DNA of 25,440 nucleotides from Candidatus Latescibacterota bacterium. Lineage in GTDB: Bacteria > Latescibacterota > 4484-107 > B68-G9. The notes beneath the pieces were generated by a model. The model was given only the letters and a program-made list of their open reading frames with translations, made no database searches and was not told where the DNA came from. Of the stretch, positions 6,936 through 13,355 are shown piece by piece. Where the stretch lies: assembly GCA_012961755.1 (NCBI GenBank), contig DTYS01000078.1, forward strand, positions 1 to 25,440. The letters are read 5' to 3'. How positions within the stretch are numbered: the first letter of the stretch is position 1; each line of letters starts with the position of its first letter. A program made the position numbers and the translations under genes.

Positions 6936-8320
6936 AGTACTGTCCCCTCCAACCTGAGCTTTCCGGTCTCCTCTTCGACCTCGACGGGGTACTCCCCATC
7001 GAAACAAGCGGTGCAGTAGTCTTCCGGGTTCCCGGGCATGGCGTCCAACATGCCTTCCTTGGACAGGTACCCCAAGCTGTCGGCACCTATGAACTCCCTT
7101 ATCTCCTCCACCGAACGCTTGGACGCTATGAGTTCTCCGTGGGTCTGGAAGTCCATTCCGTAGAAGCAGGGGAAGCGTATGGGGGGACAGGAGACCCTTA
7201 CGTGGACCTCCTTGGCTCCTGCGTCCCTCAGCATCCTCACGAGCTGGCGCATGGTGGTGCCGCGGACTATGGAGTCTTCGACCACCACCACCCTCCTGTC
7301 CCTCAGCACCCCCCCTACCGGGTTGAACTTCACCTTCACCTTGAAGTCCCTTATCGCCTGGTGGGGCTGGATGAAGGTCCTTCCTATATAGTGGTTCCTG
7401 ATGAGGCCTATCTCGTACTTGAGCCCCGAGCGGCCCGCATAACCTAAGGCCGCCGTGTTGCTCGAGTCGGGGACGGATATGACTATGTCGGCCTCTACAG
7501 GATGCTCTAATGCCAAGTTTTTACCCAACTTCCTCCTGGTCCTGTCCACATAGTCTCCGAATATCCTGCTGTCCGGCCGGGAGAAGTAGATGTACTCGAA
7601 TATGCAGAAGGCCCTGTGAGGAGGTTCGGGGAAGGGGAAGAGGGACCTTATGCCGTCCTCCCCGAAGACGACGACTTCGCCCGGCTCTATGTCCCTTACG
7701 TACTCTGCCCCTATGAGGTCCAAGGCGCAGGTCTCGGATGCGGCGATCCACGCGCCATCCAGCCTTCCGAGGCTGAGGGGTCTGAAGCCGTAAGGGTCCC
7801 TGACCACTATGACCTCGTCCTTGGTGGCGAAGAGCAGGGAGAAGGCCCCCCTCACCCGGTCCAGGGCGTCGACTATGCGCTCCACAGGGGAACCCATTTC
7901 CGACCTTGCAGCCAAATGGACTATGACCTCGCTGTCCATCGTGGTCTGGAAGAGGGATCCGGTCCGCTCGAGCTCCCTGCGGAGGGTGTAGGTGTTGGTG
8001 AGGTTTCCGTTGTGGGCTATGGCCAACAGTTCCCCCTTGCAGTTCGCCACGAAGGGCTGTACGTTGGCCAGCACGCTCGCCCCCGTAGTCGAGTACCTCG
8101 TGTGCCCTATGGCCAGGTGGCCCTTAAGGAGCTCCAGGTGCTCCGGCCCCGGGAAGACCTCCGCCACGAGCCCCATCCCCTTCCTCTGGTAGAGGGTCCT
8201 CCCATCCCCAGAGACTATCCCGGCCCCCTCGTCCCCCCTGTGCTGGAGGGCATAGAGCCCCAACCACGTGAGCCTTGACGCTTCTGCATATCCGTAGACG
8301 CCGAAGATCCCGCAGTGCAT
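6932..8320 (-). CDS. purF: Amidophosphoribosyltransferase (glutamine PRPP amidotransferase)
   Basis: This enzyme catalyses the first step of de novo purine synthesis, making phosphoribosylamine from PRPP and glutamine. It has 462 residues. The N-terminal Ntn glutaminase domain starts CGIFGVYG, and the PRPP site VVVVEDSIVRGTT is at 344-356. The four cysteines that bind the 4Fe-4S cluster in the B. subtilis type can be matched: C239, C385 in FPCFYG, and C436 and C439 in CTAC. It is therefore the iron-sulfur class. The protein begins Met-His-Cys, so two residues precede the nucleophile, and no better start exists because a stop lies 13 codons upstream with no ATG, GTG or TTG between. The ATG is 4 bp after the YfiM-like gene. 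It sits oddly alone among envelope genes, with no other pur gene in the window. Confidence 0.96.
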   Translation of the reverse strand: MHCGIFGVYGYAEASRLTWLGLYALQHRGDEGAGIVSGDGRTLYQRKGMGLVAEVFPGPEHLELLKGHLAIGHTRYSTTGASVLANVQPFVANCKGELLAIAHNGNLTNTYTLRRELERTGSLFQTTMDSEVIVHLAARSEMGSPVERIVDALDRVRGAFSLLFATKDEVIVVRDPYGFRPLSLGRLDGAWIAASETCALDLIGAEYVRDIEPGEVVVFGEDGIRSLFPFPEPPHRAFCIFEYIYFSRPDSRIFGDYVDRTRRKLGKNLALEHPVEADIVISVPDSSNTAALGYAGRSGLKYEIGLIRNHYIGRTFIQPHQAIRDFKVKVKFNPVGGVLRDRRVVVVEDSIVRGTTMRQLVRMLRDAGAKEVHVRVSCPPIRFPCFYGMDFQTHGELIASKRSVEEIREFIGADSLGYLSKEGMLDAMPGNPEDYCTACFDGEYPVEVEEETGKLRLEGTVL

Positions 8321-8324
8321 AGTC

Positions 8325-8639
8325 TCAGCGAAGTTTCGAGGTGGAAAGCCAGGCTCCTAACACAACTCCGAAGCAATCTGCGGCCAGGTCCTTCCAACTG
8401 AATCCCTCCCCTCCCCTGTCCCTGATCTCCTTCCAGAGGCCTACAGCGAGGCTCAGGGACGCCGCGCCCACGAGGGCCCTCCCGTGGGAAGCATCCAACG
8501 TCCTAGCTCCGGTATAGCTTAACCCCACGAGCCCGAAGCTGAAGCTCAGGTGGAAGAACTTGTCCTCCGAAAGCCACCTGTCCTCAGAAGAGGCCCGTAA
8601 CGGAGCAAAGAGTAGGATGAGCCCTAAGCTGAGCGCCAT
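8325..8639 (-). CDS. Small YfiM/DUF2279-like envelope protein
   Basis: This is a 104-residue protein. It starts with a hydrophobic segment (about 1-17, MALSLGLILLFAPLRAS) that looks like a signal peptide or anchor. After that come DKFFHLSFSFGL (26-37) and, near the C-terminus, LWKEIRDRGGEGFSWKDLAAD followed by a hydrophobic GVVLGAWL. The DKxxH...GxxKExxD...FSxxDLxAD arrangement matches YfiM/DUF2279-type putative periplasmic lipoproteins and is also reminiscent of VanZ-like proteins. The function of these is unknown. It begins 2 bp before the end of the serine hydrolase frame's downstream gap and is followed 4 bp later by purF. Confidence is good that the gene is real and moderate for the family. 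Confidence 0.72.
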   Translation of the reverse strand: MALSLGLILLFAPLRASSEDRWLSEDKFFHLSFSFGLVGLSYTGARTLDASHGRALVGAASLSLAVGLWKEIRDRGGEGFSWKDLAADCFGVVLGAWLSTSKLR

Positions 8640-8641
8640 GA

Positions 8642-9679
8642 CTACTTCGAGGTTTCCAAAGCTTCCACGACGGCGTCGTGGATCAGGGGCCTGAGGGAGA
8701 GGAACCCCTTCCTCTCCCTCGATGGATGCACTCTATTGGTCAGGAGCACGACCACGAGGCTCCGTTCAGGATCGACCCAGACCGACGTGCCCGTGAAGCC
8801 CGTATGGCCGAACGAGGAGGGGGAGAAGTACCTGCCGCAGGAGCATCCCTCCGACGGCTTGTCCCACCCCAGAGCCCTCTTGCTTCCCGGGACCCGGGAA
8901 GTGAAGAGGCGGACCGTCCCCTCCTTGAAGAGTCTCGTACCCCCGTCCGACATCATCCGTGCGAACTTGAAGAGGTCCCCGGCCGTCCCGAAGAGCCCCG
9001 CATGTGGGGCCACACCTCCCATGGCCCAGGCGTTCTCGTCGTGGACCTCACCCCACACGAGACCTCTGTCGGGCACGACCTCGGTTGGGGCTATCCTAGG
9101 TCTCAGGGAAGGGGGAGGGTTAAAGAGTGTATCCTCCATGCCCAACGGTTCGAATATCCTCCTACGGCAGAAGGAGTCGAGTGGCTCGCCGGATATGCGC
9201 TCCAGGACGGCCCCCAAGAGTATCATCCCCAGGTCGCTGTACACGGTCCTCTTGCCAGGTTGTGCCTCGAGGGGGACCTCGCATATGCACCTTAGGGACT
9301 CCTCCTTCCCCTTAGCCCTCCTGTATATGTCCGTCCAAGCCGGAAGGCCGGAGGAGTGGGCCAGGAGGTGGCGGACGGTCACGAGCTCCCTCGGACCTCC
9401 TTCGAACTCAGGGAAGTAGGTCCTCACCTTCTCGTCCAGGTCCAACTTCCCGTCCTCGTAAAGCGCCATGGCCATGGACGTCGTGGCCACGACCTTGGTG
9501 AGGGATGCGAGGTCGTATATGGTGTCGGGCCGGACTGAAGTTGAGTCGGTCCCGTAGGTGAAGCGCCCGAACGCCCTGTGGAGGAGCACCTCACCACCTA
9601 CCGCGACGAGGAGCACCCCCCCGGGGAAGGCCCCATCGGATATACCCTTCTCCGTAAGGTAGACGACCCTATCCCACAT
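8642..9679 (-). CDS. Serine hydrolase, class C beta-lactamase/esterase fold (PF00144)
   Basis: This is a 345-residue serine hydrolase of the beta-lactamase class C/penicillin-binding family. The nucleophile motif SLTK is at 59-62, the second motif is Y147-S-D149 (usually YxN), and a C-terminal FGHTGFTGTSVWVDPE block supplies the third motif. The strand after it, VVLLTNRVHPSRE, is typical of this subgroup. Family members include esterases, D-aminopeptidases and muropeptide-processing enzymes, so the substrate is not fixed by sequence. No signal peptide is visible with the chosen start. I chose the ATG at 9679 because it makes a TGATG overlap with the SUMF1 gene stop; the open frame continues upstream only antiparallel to family expectations. 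The ribosome site is weak, consistent with coupling. Confidence 0.86.
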   Translation of the reverse strand: MWDRVVYLTEKGISDGAFPGGVLLVAVGGEVLLHRAFGRFTYGTDSTSVRPDTIYDLASLTKVVATTSMAMALYEDGKLDLDEKVRTYFPEFEGGPRELVTVRHLLAHSSGLPAWTDIYRRAKGKEESLRCICEVPLEAQPGKRTVYSDLGMILLGAVLERISGEPLDSFCRRRIFEPLGMEDTLFNPPPSLRPRIAPTEVVPDRGLVWGEVHDENAWAMGGVAPHAGLFGTAGDLFKFARMMSDGGTRLFKEGTVRLFTSRVPGSKRALGWDKPSEGCSCGRYFSPSSFGHTGFTGTSVWVDPERSLVVVLLTNRVHPSRERKGFLSLRPLIHDAVVEALETSK

Positions 9680-10569
9680 CACGGAGGAAGGACTACCCTG
9701 AACCCGAGGTCGTTGAACCTCGCTATAGGGTCGAGCATCTGTCGGCAGGAAGTCCTCCCGTACCAGGCGGGGAAGCTCCAGGACCCGCCCTTTATCACCC
9801 TTGCCAGCCCCGAGGGCGGACCCGAGGGGTCCTTCCTCGGGCTCCATAGGTAGAAATCCTCGCCGTACCAGTCCAGGCACCACTCCCAGACGTTCCCTGC
9901 CATGTCATATAGCTCCAAGGAATTTGGAGGGAAACTTCCCACGGGGGAGGTCGTCCAGTAGCCATCCGCGTCGTCCTGACCGGGGTCGTAGTTCATCCAG
10001 TACCTGCCGTCGTGGTAGGGTCCCTCGTTGCCCCAGGGGTACCGGACTTCTTTACCTCCCGCCCTTGCGGCGTACTCCCACTCGGCCTCCGTAGGGAGCC
10101 TCCCGCCCAACCATCCGCAGAAGGCCATCGCTCCGTACCACGTTACCAAGGTGACTGGATAGTCCTCGTAGCCGGGACGGGCCAAGAACCTTCCTCGGTC
10201 GTACATTATCCGATCCTCCCAGGCCCCGCACCCCGTGCAGACGAGGTCATATATGACATCCCCCTTGTAGTAGACCAGCTCCCCGTCGACCAAGACCTCG
10301 TCTCCTATGGCGTTCAGGAATTCCGCGAACTGTGCGTTGGTGACCTCGTACTTGCCCATCCAGAACCCTCCCACCTCCACCGCGTGTACCGGTCGCTCGT
10401 CGTCGTTACCGTCGCCCCAGAGATCCCCCATCCTGAAGGTACCCGACCTCACGAACACGAACTCCATACCCTGCACCGTCCTCCCGGCCTCGGAGGGTCC
10501 GAGGGCCTTCCTTCCGCATCCTGCCGTCAGGATAAGGAGTAAGGATAATAGCTTCCTCACGGTCTTCAC
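9679..10569 (-). CDS. SUMF1/formylglycine-generating-enzyme-fold lipoprotein
   Basis: This 296-residue protein has an N-terminal signal ending in a lipobox-like TAGC (cysteine 18) followed by a SUMF1 (FGE-sulfatase) domain covering almost the rest. Diagnostic blocks are FRMGDLWG, YEVTNAQFAEFL, RLPTEAEWEYAAR, DMAGNVWEW, KGGSWSFPAWYGR and LGFRVV. The pair of cysteines that real formylglycine-generating enzymes carry after GGS is absent; only one cysteine follows, in TSCRQ. It is therefore probably not a sulfatase activator and more likely a surface or structural SUMF1 protein. The GTG at 10569 overlaps the previous stop as GTGA; a second GTG at 10560 has GGGAGG at better spacing and is an equally good start. 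It lies directly downstream of the lamin-tail secreted protein, suggesting a shared envelope role. Confidence 0.85.
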   Translation of the reverse strand: MKTVRKLLSLLLILTAGCGRKALGPSEAGRTVQGMEFVFVRSGTFRMGDLWGDGNDDERPVHAVEVGGFWMGKYEVTNAQFAEFLNAIGDEVLVDGELVYYKGDVIYDLVCTGCGAWEDRIMYDRGRFLARPGYEDYPVTLVTWYGAMAFCGWLGGRLPTEAEWEYAARAGGKEVRYPWGNEGPYHDGRYWMNYDPGQDDADGYWTTSPVGSFPPNSLELYDMAGNVWEWCLDWYGEDFYLWSPRKDPSGPPSGLARVIKGGSWSFPAWYGRTSCRQMLDPIARFNDLGFRVVLPP

Positions 10570-11855
10570 CTCCCGGTGAACCTCCCTGCGAAGGCTACCG
10601 TGCCCTTAGCTCTGTGCAGGACCTGCCTCCGGTGGTCCATAGCCTCGAGGTAGAGCACATATATCCCCATGGGCAGCAGTTCCCCCCTATCGTCCCTTCC
10701 GTCCCAGACGAGCTTCCCCTCACCTCCGGATGGGGCTCCCTCCAGAAGCTTTCGTACGGGTTGTCCCTGGGGATTGAACACCCAGAGCCTCACGTAGCTC
10801 GCCTCCGACGGAACCTCGTAGGTCACGATGGTCCTGTCCTGGAAGGGGTCAGGGCTGGCGGAGACCGAGGCGGACGTGGGGATGACCTCCAGAAATGTGC
10901 TGTTGCGCTCCCCGGGCGTGCCTCCATCCGGGACGCTCGGGGCCCAGGCGTGCGGGTCCGTCGGGTCCAAGGCAGGGTTCACCCGCTCCAACGAGGCTTC
11001 CCTACCTTCCGTGCCGTCGCCCCGGTACGCCATACGTTCCACGAGCCTGCCCAGATCGTCGTACAGGAATACCTCGTCCCCAGCGTCGTTAAGGGAGGGC
11101 CAGGAACTCGGCCCGTATCCCCGCCTCCCTACAACGAGGTATCCGTGCGGGGGCAGGAAGCAGGCCGGAAGCCTCCTTCTGTGGAGGGTGTCGGAGTCCG
11201 AGATCGACCACCAGGCCAAGGATACGCCCTCTTCGGAGGCGTTGTAAAGTTCGATCCATTCCTCCCCCTTAAACATCACCTCGTTTATGACCACCCTACC
11301 ACGGTAGGGGCTCGGGAGGAGGGCTTGGGGAGAGACACTGTTGGGAAGTCCTGGGGTGCCGAGTTCTACAACGGAATCCCTCCAATTTTCGGGCGAATCC
11401 CCCCCGTCCAATTCCACCTTCTCGTCGGAGTATCCCGGAGGGTTCCCCAAGGAGTAAGTGTACCTTGCAACTTCCCTTCCTTCCGGGTCGACGAGCCTTA
11501 CTGGCTCTGGGGAGGAGTTGCTCCATCCCCCCTTGCCGAAGGAGGCGTCATCTATCGTAAGGAGGAGGGCATCAGGAGGAAGTGGGTCGTAGGTGGTGGA
11601 GCTCCCCCTGTAACCCGAATCCAGTATCAGGGCGAACTTTCCCGGGGGAAGTAAGGTCCCGCCTTCGAGCTGGACGATCCTGTCCAGCTCTTCGGCGTCC
11701 CCCACCATCCAGCCTTCAAGGTCTACGGTATCAGGCCCAACGTTATAAAGTTCGACGAACTCATCGTAGCGTTCGCTTCCGGATGGGTCGAACATCACCT
11801 CGGTCAACACTATTTCGGCACAGGATGGTAAAAGGAAGAACAGGATGGAAGCCAT
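10566..11855 (-). CDS. Secreted protein with two lamin-tail domains and a C-terminal FlgD-like domain
   Basis: This is a protein of about 429 residues. A short signal peptide ends near PSCA (lipobox-like LPSC, so possibly a lipoprotein). The first lamin-tail domain starts at EIVLTEVMFDPSGS and runs to about residue 165. The second starts at VVINEVMFKGEEWIELYN (about 185) and runs to about 300. A FlgD/FN3-like beta-sandwich follows, with NPQGQPVRKLLEG and KLVWDGRDDRGELLPMG. This architecture is typical of cell-surface proteins in FCB and related candidate phyla. The two lamin-tail copies look like an internal duplication. The ATG at 11855 has GAGGA at 10 bp; a GTG at 11864 is possible but its ribosome site would be only 1 bp away. 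The role is probably surface binding or attachment, which is inference. Confidence 0.85.
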   Translation of the reverse strand: MASILFFLLPSCAEIVLTEVMFDPSGSERYDEFVELYNVGPDTVDLEGWMVGDAEELDRIVQLEGGTLLPPGKFALILDSGYRGSSTTYDPLPPDALLLTIDDASFGKGGWSNSSPEPVRLVDPEGREVARYTYSLGNPPGYSDEKVELDGGDSPENWRDSVVELGTPGLPNSVSPQALLPSPYRGRVVINEVMFKGEEWIELYNASEEGVSLAWWSISDSDTLHRRRLPACFLPPHGYLVVGRRGYGPSSWPSLNDAGDEVFLYDDLGRLVERMAYRGDGTEGREASLERVNPALDPTDPHAWAPSVPDGGTPGERNSTFLEVIPTSASVSASPDPFQDRTIVTYEVPSEASYVRLWVFNPQGQPVRKLLEGAPSGGEGKLVWDGRDDRGELLPMGIYVLYLEAMDHRRQVLHRAKGTVAFAGRFTGR

Positions 11856-11876
11856 AAGGACCACTTCCTCAGGATA

Positions 11877-12902
11877 TCATGCACTGAGCTCCCGGTAGGC
11901 CGCCAGGGGATCGAACCTCTCCTCAGGATACTTCCAGGACTTTGGGGGATCGCGGTAAAGTTCCGGATGCCTGCCGTTCCACGAGATGACCTGAAACCCA
12001 AGTCCGTCGGGGGAGGGAGGTTCCCCCACCCATTCGACCCTGATGCGTTCCGGGTCCACGGTACCCAAGCCTCGCCTTTCCGCCTCCCGGAGGTAGGGGA
12101 TGGCCTCAGGTATAAAGCCCATAAGGTAGCTCGTGTACGTGTCCACGGTGATCGGGTTGCGGCCCATAACGACCGTCCAGGCCGGGATGTTCTCGCCCCT
12201 GTGGAACCCGGTCCCGTCCCTTCCCACTATGCCCTCCACCACGCATAGGTCGGGTCTGACCACGGAGGCCAAGTCCGTCAGAAGCTCGGAGAAGGATGCT
12301 TCGTAGAGGGCCAAGGAGCCGGTCCGAGCTATGCTGTAAGCCCTCGACCTTGCGCAGAAGTGGCGGTCCGGACATAATACCGTGCCCATGAGGTTCTTGG
12401 TGCAGAGGGTGGTGATGGCCAGGTTATGGGTCTTCATCTTGGGAACGTCCACTAAAAGCACGTCCTCCCTCCTCGCCCACCTGGAGATGAGTAGGGTCCT
12501 CGTGAACCTCCCTTCGGGCACTCCCACCATCTCCCAGTCCCCCTCTAGGTCCACCAGACCCACGCCCTTGACATCCGCCATCTCCCTGTATCCCGATCTG
12601 TCCCATATGGCCTCCAGGTCCCATTCGTCCCTCCTGTCCCAGTACGACCTACCCCATCCGCCCTCCCCGACCAGAACCTCACCAGCGCCGGCCTCGCGGA
12701 AGTATTCGACCATCCCGGCCACGAACCAGGGATGGGTTATCATCCCCGAGTCCTCCCCGCCCTGGGGGACCACGTTGGGCTTTATAAGGACGATATCCTT
12801 CGGTTCCGGCCGTAACTCCTTGAGTGCGTTATATCCCGCCTCCTCGAACTCCCCCCTGTGGGGTTCTCCGGACTTCGGCCTGCGGTACACGAGCACGTCC
12901 AT
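11877..12902 (-). CDS. DUF362 domain-containing protein
   Basis: This 341-residue protein matches the DUF362 family. Conserved elements are DIVLIKPNVV near residue 37, a GMITHPWFVAGMVEYFREAG block, VLLVDVPKMKTHNLA and TLCTKNLMG in the middle, and VVEGIVGRDGTGFHRGE with NPITVDTYTSYLMG. Unlike many DUF362 proteins there is no C-terminal ferredoxin-type cysteine cluster, though a few isolated cysteines occur near TLCTKNLMG. There is no signal peptide. The family has no settled biochemical function; redox or iron-sulfur roles have been suggested for relatives with clusters. The ATG follows GGAG at about 7 bp and starts 10 bp after the stop of the small lipoprotein gene. The family call is strong; the function is unknown. 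Confidence 0.87.
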   Translation of the reverse strand: MDVLVYRRPKSGEPHRGEFEEAGYNALKELRPEPKDIVLIKPNVVPQGGEDSGMITHPWFVAGMVEYFREAGAGEVLVGEGGWGRSYWDRRDEWDLEAIWDRSGYREMADVKGVGLVDLEGDWEMVGVPEGRFTRTLLISRWARREDVLLVDVPKMKTHNLAITTLCTKNLMGTVLCPDRHFCARSRAYSIARTGSLALYEASFSELLTDLASVVRPDLCVVEGIVGRDGTGFHRGENIPAWTVVMGRNPITVDTYTSYLMGFIPEAIPYLREAERRGLGTVDPERIRVEWVGEPPSPDGLGFQVISWNGRHPELYRDPPKSWKYPEERFDPLAAYRELSA

Positions 12903-12912
12903 CTCCTCACTC

Positions 12913-13311
12913 CTACATTATCTCGTACGGGAGGGGCTTGCCGAACATGAGGGGGCCGGTGACCCTGATGGTCACGTTGCCCCGCACAGTGATCTCCACC
13001 GTGGCCTCGGGCTGGAAGTGATGCCAACCCCTCGGGTCGTCCGGGCTTTTGCGGGCCTTAAGGTGGAGCTTGACCGGGGTGCCGTTCTTCAGGTCCATCT
13101 GGGTGACGTCCTTGACCTCCCCCGGCTCCACGGAGGTCCGGATCTCCCCCTGTCCTCCGTGGACGAAGGCGGTGACGTCCACCGTGGCCTTCGAGTCGTT
13201 CCTGACGAATATCCTGCCCGTGTCCGATGGGCCGGCACCCTCCCCTCCACAGCCTGACAGACACCAAAGGCCCAACGCTGCTGTAAGGAAGTACCTTTTG
13301 AGCATAGCCAT
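12913..13311 (-). CDS. Small lipoprotein of unknown function
   Basis: I do not recognise this family. It encodes about 132 residues. The N-terminus has lysine and arginine, then a hydrophobic stretch ending in a good lipobox LSGC (residues 18-21), so it should be an exported lipoprotein. The mature part starts with a Gly/Glu/Pro-rich linker and continues with alternating hydrophobic and polar residues typical of a beta-sandwich (IFVRNDSKATVDVTAFV, TVEITVRGNVTIRVTG), rich in valine and threonine. Two in-frame ATGs (13311 and 13305) follow a GAGGGGG site; either could be the start. A promoter-like sequence lies just upstream, so the gene probably begins its own transcript or sub-operon. The open frame that extends to 13431 reads into the vWA gene and is not supported. 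Confidence 0.8.
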   Translation of the reverse strand: MAMLKRYFLTAALGLWCLSGCGGEGAGPSDTGRIFVRNDSKATVDVTAFVHGGQGEIRTSVEPGEVKDVTQMDLKNGTPVKLHLKARKSPDDPRGWHHFQPEATVEITVRGNVTIRVTGPLMFGKPLPYEIM

Positions 13312-13323
13312 CACCCCCTCAGC

Positions 13324-13352
13324 AATGTACACTTCCTCTGAACGGCTGTCAA
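13324..13352 (-). promoter_or_regulatory. Candidate sigma70-type promoter for the small lipoprotein gene
   Basis: On the minus strand a -35 TTGACA (13347-13352) and a -10 TACATT (13324-13329) are separated by exactly 17 bp. The -35 is a perfect consensus match and the -10 matches 4 of 6. The element fills the only real gap between the vWA gene stop (13356) and the lipoprotein start. The predicted transcript would begin near 13317 and have a very short leader. This is seen by eye only. Confidence 0.6.
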
Positions 13353-13355
13353 CAT

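Noticed and set aside
9679..10569. SUMF1 protein as an active formylglycine-generating enzyme
   Set aside because: The paired cysteines required after the GGS motif are absent and no sulfatase gene is nearby.
10614..11654. Plus-strand open frame of 346 codons
   Set aside because: It lies fully antisense to the double lamin-tail gene and has no recognisable domain or ribosome site.
10566..11855. Type IX secretion C-terminal sorting signal on the lamin-tail protein
   Set aside because: The C-terminus is a FlgD-like domain without the recognisable CTD motif and basic tail of that system.
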